A stretch of 64,000 nt of DNA from Gracilimonas sp040904925 (lineage in GTDB: Bacteria; Bacteroidota; Rhodothermia; Balneolales; Balneolaceae), in the NCBI GenBank assembly GCA_040904925.1, contig JBBDSP010000014.1, positions 1 to 64,000 on the forward strand, written 5' to 3'. Shown here in pieces: positions 49,262-57,778 of the stretch (positions are counted from its first letter, which is position 1; every line of letters begins with the position of its first letter). Made by a program: the position numbers and the translations under genes. The notes beneath the pieces were generated by a model. The model saw only the letters and a list, made by a program, of their open reading frames with translations, did not search any database and was not told the origin of the DNA.

Positions 49262-50506
49262 ATGAAAGAAGACATCAAACATAACTTAGGTAAACCGAGG
49301 CAACTTGAAGCTCTTTACCGGGAAAACAAGGTCTCATTCAAAAAAGAATTCAATCAGATTTATCCTGAAATTCAAGACCATCATACAGCACAAGTCTGGA
49401 ATGCCAGGTTGAATTTTAAATCGGAGGGGATTTCATGGAGTTCCCGCAAAGAGATAGTATTTGTACTGATCGCTTCTTTCATTGCAGGTTTGATTGTTAA
49501 AATCCCTGATCTCACCGGCATAGATCCGGAGTATTTTTATCCTCGAAATGTTGCTTTCGTTGTATTTCCGGTACTCTCCTTCTATTTTGCATGTAAGCAT
49601 AGTCTTCCAATAAAACGGATAGCCATCACTTCTGCTGCCTTTATAATTTCTGCGATCTATATCAATTTGTTACCTGATAACACTGAAAGTGATACCCTGA
49701 TCCTGGCCTGCATCCATCTGCCCTTATTTCTTTGGGCTATATTAGGGACATCCTTTTTAGGTGGCAAACTCAATAACCAAAAAAAGCGACTTGATTTCCT
49801 GATCTATAATGGAGACCTGCTTGTTATGTCGGCACTGTTGGTTATTGCAGGCGGCTTGTTTACCGCAATAACGCTGGGTCTTTTTGAACTCATCGATCTT
49901 CGGATTGAAGACTTTTATTTTCCAAATATTGCCCTATGGGGAGTCGCTGCCATACCCGTTGTTGGTACATATTTAATTCAAGCTAATCCTCATTTAGTTG
50001 GTAAGGTATCACCCGTTATTGCGAAGATATTTACCCCAATCGTTTTGGTAACTCTCACTATCTATTTGATTGCCCTTATCTACACTGATAAAAGTCCTTA
50101 CAACAACAGAGAGTTTCTGTTGATATTCAACGTCCTCCTGATCGCCGTAATGGCCATTATTTTATTTTCGATAGCTGAGACTTCAAATATATCAGCCGGA
50201 AAATTTAAATCATCTGTACTGTTCGGTCTCTCTGTGGTAACTATTATTCTTAATGGTATAGCCCTGTCTGCGATCCTTTTCAGAATTTCGGAATGGGGTT
50301 TCACTCCAAATCGATTAGCGGTATTGGGAGCTAATATTCTGATCCTCACCAACCTTTTACTTGTATCGATTGATCTCTACAAAATGCTGATAAATAAAGG
50401 TAGAGTAGAAAAAGTTGAACGCAGTATCACATCTTTTCTACCGGTCTATATTATTTGGATAACAATTGTGACCTTTATTTTCCCCATGTTGTTCGGTTTC
50501 AAATAA
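49262..50506 (+). CDS. DUF4153 membrane protein
   Basis: A 414-residue protein with a soluble N-terminal helix region (1-55; MKEDIKHNLGKPRQLEALYR) and then ten or more membrane helices. Segments such as IHLPLFLWAILGTSFLGGKL, the DFLIYNGDLLVMSALLVIAG stretch and the GWPxx-free C-terminal part resemble DUF4153. The function of the family is unknown. It is the last and largest gene of the winged-helix-associated cluster, 34 bases after the previous one. Confidence 0.75.
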   Translation: MKEDIKHNLGKPRQLEALYRENKVSFKKEFNQIYPEIQDHHTAQVWNARLNFKSEGISWSSRKEIVFVLIASFIAGLIVKIPDLTGIDPEYFYPRNVAFVVFPVLSFYFACKHSLPIKRIAITSAAFIISAIYINLLPDNTESDTLILACIHLPLFLWAILGTSFLGGKLNNQKKRLDFLIYNGDLLVMSALLVIAGGLFTAITLGLFELIDLRIEDFYFPNIALWGVAAIPVVGTYLIQANPHLVGKVSPVIAKIFTPIVLVTLTIYLIALIYTDKSPYNNREFLLIFNVLLIAVMAIILFSIAETSNISAGKFKSSVLFGLSVVTIILNGIALSAILFRISEWGFTPNRLAVLGANILILTNLLLVSIDLYKMLINKGRVEKVERSITSFLPVYIIWITIVTFIFPMLFGFK

Positions 50507-50592
50507 TGGTGAGTTAACCTTGAATGGTTGATGTACACATTTTTAAGCATTTACCTTTAGATTACGTGAAATAAAAATTCACTCCTTTTCTC

Positions 50593-51165
50593 ATGAAAAC
50601 GATCTTAAACTACTTCTTTCGGGGAATGCTGATCATTCTCCCGGTATTTGTAACAGGCTATGTTGTTTATGCCACCTTTGGCTGGATGAACAATCTGTTC
50701 AATGATCTTCTATTCGGCTGGATCCAGTACGAGATTCCCGGGCTTGGAATGGTCACAGGATTCACCCTAATCACCCTCTTTGGGTTTATAATGACCCAAA
50801 CATTTGCAAAACCTATTGTCTATTTATTTGAAAAACTATTGGCAAAAACCCCGCTCATCAATATTGTATATTCTTCTCTCAAAGATCTTACAGAAGCTTT
50901 TGTAGGGGACAAAAAAAAATTCACTAAACCGGTATATATAGAGTTTAGTGAGCCGGTGGGGATGAAAAGATTTGGTTTTATTACGGAGGAATCTCTTTCA
51001 CATCTTGGGCTTAAAGATGAAGTTGCTGTATACTGCCCTCACTCTTACAACGTATCAGGTAATTTATATATAGTGCCAAGGAATAAAGTTACCCCAATCA
51101 AAACCGATGCTACAGATTTTATGCGATTTGTAGTATCAGGTGGGGTTACTAAAATACATTCGTAA
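50593..51165 (+). CDS. DUF502 membrane protein
   Basis: 190 residues. Two membrane helices (about 9-30 and 50-72) enclose YVVYATFGWMNNLF; the second is followed by AKPIVYLFEKLLAKTPLINI and VYSSLKDLTEAFVGDKKKF, the hallmark of DUF502, then a soluble beta domain with YCPHSYNVSGNLYIVP. The function is not settled. It ends 23 bases before a perfect palindrome and faces the ferredoxin-NADP reductase gene. Confidence 0.9.
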   Translation: MKTILNYFFRGMLIILPVFVTGYVVYATFGWMNNLFNDLLFGWIQYEIPGLGMVTGFTLITLFGFIMTQTFAKPIVYLFEKLLAKTPLINIVYSSLKDLTEAFVGDKKKFTKPVYIEFSEPVGMKRFGFITEESLSHLGLKDEVAVYCPHSYNVSGNLYIVPRNKVTPIKTDATDFMRFVVSGGVTKIHS

Positions 51166-51188
51166 AATATATAGTCATGCTATCTATT

Positions 51189-51226
51189 AACCAGTACGGG
51201 CGCATTGCAATGCGCCCGTACTGGTT
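51189..51226. repeat. Perfect 38-bp palindrome between convergent genes
   Basis: 19 bases (AACCAGTACGGGCGCATTG) are followed directly by their exact complement, with no loop. It could work as a two-way terminator for DUF502 and the reductase gene (TTTT follows on the plus strand only weakly), or be a REP-like element; the core GGGCGCATTGCAATGCGCCC is GC-rich against its surroundings. Confidence 0.85.
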
Positions 51227-51249
51227 TTGAAGCATAAATAAGGTTTTTA

Positions 51250-52173
51250 CTAATACACTTCTTCAAAAGTGCGGTCACCGGGTTTCACATTTCGCTTCAT
51301 TTCATCCCAATTCCAGTCATCGGGATTCATATCCACATAGTCCCCTTTCAGCAGCAGATATTCAGCAAAACCTTTTTTGGCCAGGCTCTTGTAGATCCCG
51401 GTTTCCATACCTTTAATGCCACAGATGTAGATAAGCGTATTCTCCTGTGCAAAGATCGGATCTAAAATTTCTTCTTCATCTTCAATAGCTGTTTGCACAT
51501 AATACTTTGAGCCATCGGGACGACGATCTTCTCTTGATATTTTGGCTATATACCGGAAATTGTCATATTCCTTTTCCATCTCCATGAAGTAATCGGGATA
51601 GATAAGGTCCGTTCGATAGGCTGCCCCAAAAACAAGAGCGATCTTTCCTTTGTAATCAGATTCAAGCATCTCCATAATCATTCCCCGAAAAGGAGCAATT
51701 CCTGTTCCCGTAGCAAAAAATACATAGTTGAAGTCTTTAGGGTTTTCCGGAAGTAAAAACCTTTTTCCACTTGGCCCGGTTGCTTTCACTTTATCGCCGG
51801 GTTTCAGATCAGCTAAATAATTAGAGCAAACTCCAGTATATAATTTTCCATCCAGCTCTTCAATGGTTCGCTTAACAGTTGTAGAGATCAAGTTGGACTT
51901 CCCTCCTTCACCTTCAGTTGGTGAAGAAATGGAATAGAGTCTGAGTTTGTGTGGTTTCCCTCTCTCATCTTCTCCCGGAGGTAGAATGCCTATAGATTGA
52001 CCAATTCTCACCCTTCCTTCCAGGTCGGTCCCTGAAACATCAAATGTAACATGACGAACAAAATTTGGACTGCTTTCTTTGGTACAAACGTAATTTTCTA
52101 CTACGGTTATCTCAGTAGGATCTTTTGGTGAATAGATGTTGAGTTCAACTTCAGGGAGCGTGATTTCCGCCAT
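51250..52173 (-). CDS. Ferredoxin-NADP(+) reductase, plant type
   Basis: A 307-residue flavoenzyme moving electrons between ferredoxin and NADP(H). FAD-binding motif RLYSISS at 78-84 and GVCSNYL at 114-120; NADP domain with ATGTGIAPFRGM at 154-165, FGAAYRTDLIY, and ICGIKGMETGI near 255. The terminal Tyr307 stacks on the flavin in this family. No transit or signal sequence, so cytosolic. A single gene, convergent with DUF502 across the 38-bp palindrome; the OMP gene upstream ends in a terminator. Confidence 0.92.
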   Translation of the reverse strand: MAEITLPEVELNIYSPKDPTEITVVENYVCTKESSPNFVRHVTFDVSGTDLEGRVRIGQSIGILPPGEDERGKPHKLRLYSISSPTEGEGGKSNLISTTVKRTIEELDGKLYTGVCSNYLADLKPGDKVKATGPSGKRFLLPENPKDFNYVFFATGTGIAPFRGMIMEMLESDYKGKIALVFGAAYRTDLIYPDYFMEMEKEYDNFRYIAKISREDRRPDGSKYYVQTAIEDEEEILDPIFAQENTLIYICGIKGMETGIYKSLAKKGFAEYLLLKGDYVDMNPDDWNWDEMKRNVKPGDRTFEEVY

Positions 52174-52198
52174 ACTAATTTTCGATAGTTAAGTTCAT

Positions 52199-52231
52199 AA
52201 AAAAATCCCGCACCGTTTTGGATGCAGGATT
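52199..52231 (-). terminator. Rho-independent terminator of the OMP gene
   Basis: AATCCTGCA/TGCGGGATT stem with one mismatch, then seven T on the minus strand, 22 bases past the stop. Confidence 0.85.
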
Positions 52232-52253
52232 TCAAAAGTAAGGCTTTTTCAGC

Positions 52254-52820
52254 TTAGAAATAAAATGTGAGTCCGGCTGAAATTACATTTCCGCTATATT
52301 GTTTTTCCGTAATGTCATCATTGCCATCAAGGAATAAATAACGGTAATCTATGTTGAAGGCTGCAGACTCTGAAACAGCTATATCAGCCCCAAATCCAAG
52401 GTGGTATCCTACATTTACTTCGGCATCATCACCGGGATTAACGAACCCACCATCGTAATCATAAATTGTATAGTAGGCTCCCAATCCGGCCAAACCGTAG
52501 GGCGAGAAATTTTCAGCTAACGGAGCAAATAGCAGCAAAGATCCTGTTACCGGAATTTGTCTGACTGTGAGTTGACCATCTGTGGTTGTATAACTCTGTT
52601 CTCCCCGGTATTCAAATGAGAATTCAGCTCCAAAATATTTGCCTTTAGACCTGGACTGAAGACCAATGAACATGGTTCCATCTTCAGCATCCGGTGCTTT
52701 ATAAAAGCCGACTTTAGGGCCAATTCCTGAAGCATCTTCGATCAAATATTGCTGAGCGTTAGCTTTTGAGAAAAATGCCATTATCGCAATAATAGATAAA
52801 ATAGTTACTATTTTCTTCAT
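52254..52820 (-). CDS. Small outer-membrane beta-barrel protein
   Basis: 188 residues with a signal peptide to residue 22 (KANAQ). The mature part alternates hydrophobic and polar residues in about eight strands and ends with an aromatic strand NVISAGLTFYF, typical of OmpA/OmpW-like barrels. The glycines in FSPYGLAGLGAYY and GYHLGFGADIAVS mark barrel turns. It has its own terminator. A porin, adhesin or structural role is equally possible. Confidence 0.85.
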   Translation of the reverse strand: MKKIVTILSIIAIMAFFSKANAQQYLIEDASGIGPKVGFYKAPDAEDGTMFIGLQSRSKGKYFGAEFSFEYRGEQSYTTTDGQLTVRQIPVTGSLLLFAPLAENFSPYGLAGLGAYYTIYDYDGGFVNPGDDAEVNVGYHLGFGADIAVSESAAFNIDYRYLFLDGNDDITEKQYSGNVISAGLTFYF

Positions 52821-52888
52821 TCGTATTTTTTTTGTTTGTATTCATCACTTTTAAAGTGGATGGGGAGCAATTTGTTCCAAAAAATAAT

Positions 52889-53578
52889 CTACTGGTTGCT
52901 AATCCTATAGCGTATTAACTCTTCAACGGTAAGTAGAGCACCTCTCTCATTCAGTAAACTTTCAGCCTGCTGATGAGTAACCCCAATATTTCGCATCCGA
53001 ATAAGATTCTCCTTAGTGAGTTCTTCCATGGTGTAACCCAGGTCAAGCATATTGCTGGTGAAGAAAGCCGTCACTCCTCCATTTCTGAGGTCGATCAGGT
53101 CCTGAGTGGTGAGATCATATCCTAATTCCTTCATCATATTTGCGAAGGTGCCACTTACATCTGCTTGTTGCAATCTAACTAATTCATCCAGTGTAACTTC
53201 AGTATATCCTGCTTCCCGAATCTGTGAAGTATAGGTCGCAGTAACCCCTTCATTTCTGAGTTCGGTAAGCTGCTCATGGGTTAATGTTCCATAACCCATT
53301 TCTTCCATCCAGGCTCCCATTCGGTTCAACAGGTCTTCACTTGGTTGATTGATTCCCTGAACCAAGCTTTCAATTGGATTGATCTGAAATGGAGTGAAAT
53401 TGATCTTCGACCCGGCATAAAAGATCAGGGTTGTTATAAAAGCAAAGAGGAGAATATAGTTAGCTAACTTAGAACTTGATCTGTTGCCTGACCTTGTTAC
53501 TTCCTCATCAAAATCAAACTGCCCACCAGTTTCGAGGTCATCTAAATCGTTACGTAGGTTTTTGAAATTTGTACTCAT
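52889..53578 (-). CDS. Single-pass membrane protein with GVT-type 29-residue repeats
   Basis: 229 residues from the ATG at 53578; another ATG at 53593 adds five residues. An acidic cytosolic tail (1-35), one membrane helix (about 38-57), then four and a half repeats of about 29 residues of the form GY-x-LT-x-x-x-L-x-x-LRN-x-GVTA-x-F-x-x-x-M-x-x-L. The same repeat type is known from the C-terminal tails of M56/BlaR1-like peptidases in this phylum. No enzyme domain here. The gene lies 62 bases after the lone receiver-domain gene on the same strand and may be co-expressed. Confidence 0.8.
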   Translation of the reverse strand: MSTNFKNLRNDLDDLETGGQFDFDEEVTRSGNRSSSKLANYILLFAFITTLIFYAGSKINFTPFQINPIESLVQGINQPSEDLLNRMGAWMEEMGYGTLTHEQLTELRNEGVTATYTSQIREAGYTEVTLDELVRLQQADVSGTFANMMKELGYDLTTQDLIDLRNGGVTAFFTSNMLDLGYTMEELTKENLIRMRNIGVTHQQAESLLNERGALLTVEELIRYRISNQ

Positions 53579-53640
53579 AGTGTTTTTGCCCATTTTTAAT
53601 ATGGGTATTCCTACGGTTTGCTCCTAAAAAAGATGCACTT

Positions 53641-54012
53641 TTATTCCGTAACCATATCTAATGAACGGGTAAGTTCACCAATTGTGAATGGCTTTGAGAT
53701 CAGGTCAATACATTCAGTTGCCTTGGCCCGGTCGTAGTTTACTTTATCAGAATTACCGGTGAGATAGATCACGTTGGTCTCGATATGCTGTTTGATCTGC
53801 TCAACTGCTTCAATACCATCCATATCGCCTTTCAAACGAATGTCCATAAGTATGATGTCAGGCTTATGTTCAATTGCCAATTTAATGGCATCCTCTCCTG
53901 ATGCAGATTTCCCTACTAACTCATGACCTAATTTTTTGATCATATTTTCAACGACCAAAGATATGATCATGTCGTCTTCAACTATCAGTATTTTGTGTGT
54001 TAATTCAGCCAA
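53641..54012 (-). CDS. Single-domain response regulator receiver protein
   Basis: 123 residues forming only a CheY-like receiver. The acidic pocket is E12-D13-D14, the phospho-acceptor is D57 (IILMDIRL), the switch Thr is T85 (YLTGN) and the conserved Lys is K107 (SKPF). No output domain and no sensor kinase nearby, so it must work by protein contact, and its kinase lies elsewhere. The KGDMDGIEAVEQIK stretch resembles receivers of PAS-kinase systems. Confidence 0.92.
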   Translation of the reverse strand: MAELTHKILIVEDDMIISLVVENMIKKLGHELVGKSASGEDAIKLAIEHKPDIILMDIRLKGDMDGIEAVEQIKQHIETNVIYLTGNSDKVNYDRAKATECIDLISKPFTIGELTRSLDMVTE

Positions 54013-54125
54013 CTTTTTTCCTGTTCAACTTTTGATTAATGTATTACCCGAATACCAAGAGTTATTGCTATCCAAAATGTTACAAATATTTGTCCTGACA
54101 TCGAAATTAAATTAAGTAATAGATT

Positions 54126-54989
54126 CTACTTAGCCGCTATTTCTACAAAGTGACCTTCTTCAATATCAATATAAGCTATCCAGCCTTCAAAATTTTCATT
54201 AGAACTGTTCGTAATTGGAACAGCCCAACAAGTTCTGATCTCCAGTCCTTGCTCATTTTCAATTGGCAGATATACTTTATAAGGCTGTTCAGTTACGTCT
54301 TCCTCTTGCACGGTATAAATCTCCTCTTCTCCCATAAAATTTCTCATATCAATTTGCCAGCCTACCATACCCTCCTGAACTTCCAAATATCCAAAATTCA
54401 CAAAGTCAGGAATTTTAAAGTCGGGGTACCAATTCCCCCAAATTCGGTTCACCCCTAAGGCATCCACAAATACCGTTATTTCGGTTCCTGGTACTGTAAC
54501 TGAATCCACCACCTGTTCTTCAAAAGTAAGGCTCCATTCAATATTTGCACTATACTCATCGGGGTCACCACAATTGATACAGCCGGGTTGTGGAGTTATT
54601 TCATTCAAAACTAATAAAGAAGTGTCTTCGACTCCGGTATACGCACTGTTCTGTAATAACACCTTTTTTGCGGCCTCTTCAAGAGTATCAGGATTGGTCA
54701 TTTCAATACGTATAACCTCTCGGCTTGGGTTGTCCCTGTCGCATGGATTCTCCCCTTTTTCAAAAAGAATTTCACTGAACCCTGTAAAACCAAATTCATT
54801 TAAAGTAGAGCAAACGCGATCATTGTTTGATTCATGAAATTCGGCATTCATGGCTCGTAGCTCTTCTAAATTGTAGCGAGGGAAAACGGTGGGATATTCA
54901 GAGGCTTCTTCTTCAACCGTGAGCAGATTACACGAAAAACTACCAAAAGCGATCGCAGCTATTATAACAAAGAGAGTAAGTTTTTGCAC
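54126..54989 (-). CDS. Lipoprotein of unknown function
   Basis: 287 residues with an SPII signal ending GSFSC (Cys20). The mature part contains CxxC (PGCINCGDPDEYS) and two further Cys near the start (DRVCSTLNEFG, ENPCDRD), suggesting disulfides or a metal site, and a beta-rich C-terminal half. No family recognised. Single gene. Confidence 0.8.
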   Translation of the reverse strand: MQKLTLFVIIAAIAFGSFSCNLLTVEEEASEYPTVFPRYNLEELRAMNAEFHESNNDRVCSTLNEFGFTGFSEILFEKGENPCDRDNPSREVIRIEMTNPDTLEEAAKKVLLQNSAYTGVEDTSLLVLNEITPQPGCINCGDPDEYSANIEWSLTFEEQVVDSVTVPGTEITVFVDALGVNRIWGNWYPDFKIPDFVNFGYLEVQEGMVGWQIDMRNFMGEEEIYTVQEEDVTEQPYKVYLPIENEQGLEIRTCWAVPITNSSNENFEGWIAYIDIEEGHFVEIAAK

Positions 54990-55100
54990 GTCTTAGGCCT
55001 GTCTGGTTAAAAGTAAAATTACCAAAATTAGTTACTTGATACAACAGTAATTAGCCAATAACTTCTGTTTATTCTTTCTTGAAAGCCGGTATCTTTTATC

Positions 55101-56213
55101 ATGAAAAAAAATAAGAAAGCCGCCATCATCGGATGCGGCATAAGTGGAATAACCACAGCCTACATACTCCAGAAACAAGGATGGGAAATAACCATCATTG
55201 CTAAGGACGATCCACGTACATCTTCTCTGAAACCTGAATTTTCAAGTCTTTATCCCGCTGCTTCAATTGTTCCCCATTCTGTTTTCTCTGATAAAATTTT
55301 TTCCCTTTTCAAAGACAGCCTTGATCATTTCCAGCTTCTTTATGAACAGGAGTTTCCGGGCGTGCAGATTCACGAGCATTTTGAATTATTCGCGGAAGAA
55401 AATATTTCGCTACCAGATTATGCCCCTCTGCTGAAGAACCTTCACACCTGTGATGAATTCAGCGATCATTTTCACCCTCAACATCCTGATATACCAATAC
55501 AAAGCGGATGGAAATTTGACTGTTTTTTTGCAGACTGGACTCTTTATTTCCCCGCACTGATCGATCTCGTTTTTAGTAAAGGTGTTGAGTTTGAACTTCG
55601 GGAATTGAAGGCAAAAGATCTGCCCGATCTTCCTTACGATATCATCATAAATTGCTCAGAATTAGGTTCGATTGGGCTATTTGAGGAAAAACATGATCTG
55701 ATTTATCGCGGACATATCCTTCAGATTTATGATACTCCTCCATTGACAGATCCTGCCGGGAAAAACGTTTCATATAATTTTTCACCCGGAAGAGAAGTAT
55801 ACGCCAGCGAAAGTGGTATCCTCCAAGATGTATATTTATATCCCAGAAGAGATGGCTGGGTCTTGGGTGGAAGTCGCCAGAGAGGCCGTTTGGATGAGAA
55901 GGGCAACTGGATCGGGGAAGAAACCAAATCTCCTTTTTCTATAATTGACAGCATAAAAGTCCCGGCTCAAATACTTCAGATTCACTCAGATATCATTTGG
56001 AATTCTTTTGGAATTTCTCTTCGAGATCATCCGAAAGTAAAAGCAAAAATGGGATATCGTTATATCAGAAAAGAGGAAAACGGACTACGGCTTGAAACTG
56101 AAGAAATGGGTGATAAACTGGTCGTTCATAATTATGGTCACGGCGGCGCAGGTGTTACCTTAAGCTGGGGTTGTGCCCTGAAAGCTGCTCAGCTTTTGGA
56201 TCAATATACTTAA
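55101..56213 (+). CDS. FAD-dependent oxidoreductase, D-amino-acid oxidase-like
   Basis: 370 residues of the DAO family. N-terminal dinucleotide fold AAIIGCGISGITTAY (7-21), an early SSLYPAASIVP flavin contact, a mid-protein YLYPRRDGWVLGGSRQ, and the C-terminal flavin motif NYGHGGAGVTLSWGCA (about 342-357), which strongly recalls D-amino-acid/D-aspartate oxidases. The likely reaction is oxidative deamination of a D-amino acid to an oxo acid, ammonia and H2O2. Cytosolic. It ends one base from the TIGR03643 gene on the other strand. Confidence 0.88.
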   Translation: MKKNKKAAIIGCGISGITTAYILQKQGWEITIIAKDDPRTSSLKPEFSSLYPAASIVPHSVFSDKIFSLFKDSLDHFQLLYEQEFPGVQIHEHFELFAEENISLPDYAPLLKNLHTCDEFSDHFHPQHPDIPIQSGWKFDCFFADWTLYFPALIDLVFSKGVEFELRELKAKDLPDLPYDIIINCSELGSIGLFEEKHDLIYRGHILQIYDTPPLTDPAGKNVSYNFSPGREVYASESGILQDVYLYPRRDGWVLGGSRQRGRLDEKGNWIGEETKSPFSIIDSIKVPAQILQIHSDIIWNSFGISLRDHPKVKAKMGYRYIRKEENGLRLETEEMGDKLVVHNYGHGGAGVTLSWGCALKAAQLLDQYT

Positions 56214-56468
56214 TTAATACTGATCCGGGCTTACGAAACGCTTTACATCTTCTTTCCGCTTTTTTCGATGCTTTGTGTTGCGCCCGGAAACCCGCTTGCG
56301 CCACAGTTTGAAACTCGAGCTTTTTATTTCCGATCTCATCAACTCAATAGTTTCGCCTTCACTGAGGCCGAACTGAAATTCTATAGCATCGAAGGGTGTC
56401 CGGTCTTCCCATGCCATTTCAATGATCCGGCTTTTATTTGCAGTTGAGAGTTTATCTGTTTTATCCAT
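56214..56468 (-). CDS. TIGR03643-family small basic protein
   Basis: 84 residues: ANKSRIIEMAWEDRTPFDAI, EFQFGLSEGETIELMRSEIK, then SSFKLWRKRVSGRNTKH and a Lys/Arg-rich tail. This is the conserved small family TIGR03643, of unknown function; the helix-turn-helix-like middle and basic end suggest nucleic-acid binding. Convergent and nearly touching the DAO-like gene. Confidence 0.88.
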   Translation of the reverse strand: MDKTDKLSTANKSRIIEMAWEDRTPFDAIEFQFGLSEGETIELMRSEIKSSSFKLWRKRVSGRNTKHRKKRKEDVKRFVSPDQY

Positions 56469-56516
56469 AGATACCTTTTTTATACAGTTCTACAAAAAAG
56501 ACACTGTTTTCAATCC

Positions 56517-56550
56517 AAAAAAAAACGCCCCATATAAAATATATGGGACG
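56517..56550 (-). terminator. Rho-independent terminator of the Bax-inhibitor-1 gene
   Basis: CGTCCCATAT/ATATGGGGCG stem (one mismatch), then nine T on the minus strand. A second short stem GATAAAAC/GTTTTATC (56572-56592) lies between it and the stop codon. Confidence 0.88.
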
Positions 56551-56598
56551 AAAAATGTTCTTACTGATCAGGATAAAACCATTTGTTTTATCAGGAAC

Positions 56599-57291
56599 TT
56601 ATTTTCGCTGGCCAAAAATTCTAAGCAGCATTATGAACAGGTTGATGAAATCGAGGTACAGAGCAAGTGCGCCCATGATAGCCCCTTTGCTGCCTTCCTC
56701 AGAATCAACATCCAGTTCCAGGCTCATCTTCTTGATCTTCTGGGTGTCATAAGCAGTAAGACCGACGAATACCAACACACCGATATAAGTGATTCCCCAA
56801 TAGAGTATTTCATTATGCCAGAAGATATTAACCACACTGGCGATAATAATTCCAATCAACCCCATGAAAAGCAGATTACCCCAGCTCGTTAGGTCTCGTT
56901 TTGTAAAATATCCATAGGCACTCATCACCCCAAAAGTACCTGCGGTAATGAAAAAGGTAGAGGCAATAGAGCCCGATGTATAGACTAGAAATAAGATCGA
57001 AAATGTGAGTCCATTCAGCGCCGAATACAGCAAAAATAATGAAATTGCCTTGGTAGCATTCATATGATCTATTCTGCTTGAAAGCCAGACAACAAGTCCC
57101 AGTTCAGCAATAATAATTCCAAAGAACAGGATCTGATTTCCTGCTATTACATCAACTAGTCCTGTACTTGCCGTACGCAATGCAACAAATCCTGTAATAG
57201 CGAGCGCAAGAGCCATCCAGCCATAAACCTTATTGATAAATCCAATCTGGATCGACTTGACCTGTTCTGCTGTTAAATGCTGTGTATTCAT
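56599..57291 (-). CDS. Bax inhibitor-1/YccA-family membrane protein
   Basis: 230 residues with seven membrane helices, from VYGWMALALAITGFVALRTA to YLDFINLFIMLLRIFGQRK. The family ending LALYLDFINLF-x-x-LL and the mid-protein TAYDTQKIK, whose Asp belongs to the proposed pH-sensitive di-aspartyl site, are both present. Members leak calcium or interact with FtsH (YccA). Single gene with its own terminator. Confidence 0.93.
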   Translation of the reverse strand: MNTQHLTAEQVKSIQIGFINKVYGWMALALAITGFVALRTASTGLVDVIAGNQILFFGIIIAELGLVVWLSSRIDHMNATKAISLFLLYSALNGLTFSILFLVYTSGSIASTFFITAGTFGVMSAYGYFTKRDLTSWGNLLFMGLIGIIIASVVNIFWHNEILYWGITYIGVLVFVGLTAYDTQKIKKMSLELDVDSEEGSKGAIMGALALYLDFINLFIMLLRIFGQRK

Positions 57292-57481
57292 TTCTTCTTT
57301 TTGATAAATAAGTGATTAAAATTGGTGCTGTAGTAACAAGTTCACAAAACCTTCAAGGATAATGTTTATTGTGTGATGAAAATACTAAAACTTATAGCCG
57401 TATGTGTACTTTGCATACTCATTATTACAGAGTTGGTTTTTCTTTTTGATTGGATTTTTAACAACTAAAATCGAGGTAATT

Positions 57482-57691
57482 ATGAAAAATAATATGGGTT
57501 CAACTGACAAGATCATTCGTTTTATCTTAGCCGCAATTTTTATTGGACTTTACTTCACGGGTACGGTGACAGGAACAGTGGGAATTGTATTGCTGGTACT
57601 GGCCGGTGTATTCGTACTGACAAGCCTGGTAAGTTTTTGCCCGCTTTATGCTCCATTTGGGTTGAGTACTTGCAAAACAGACGTTGAGTAG
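57482..57691 (+). CDS. DUF2892 (YgaP-type) inner-membrane protein
   Basis: The ATG at 57482 is preceded by GAGG and gives 69 residues; the longer frame from 57404 adds an unlikely extension. MKNNMGSTDKIIRFILAAIF is followed by TVGIVLLVLAGVFVLTSLVS and FCPLYAPFGLSTC: two membrane helices with the CPLY-x-x-x-G-x-x-TC motif of DUF2892. It is often linked to rhodanese or stress proteins; none is adjacent here. Confidence 0.88.
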   Translation: MKNNMGSTDKIIRFILAAIFIGLYFTGTVTGTVGIVLLVLAGVFVLTSLVSFCPLYAPFGLSTCKTDVE

Positions 57692-57702
57692 CTTTAAAAA
57701 AG

Positions 57703-57727
57703 AAAGGGCGCAATTAATGCGCCCTTT
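57703..57727 (+). terminator. Rho-independent terminator after the DUF2892 gene
   Basis: AAAGGGCGCA/TGCGCCCTTT perfect 10-bp stem with a 5-base loop and T run, 11 bases past the stop; the A run before it may let it serve the opposite strand. Confidence 0.92.
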
Positions 57728-57778
57728 TTAAGCTCTAATTTTGAAAAGTAATAAAAGCTTTTTCCAAACTATTATTCA

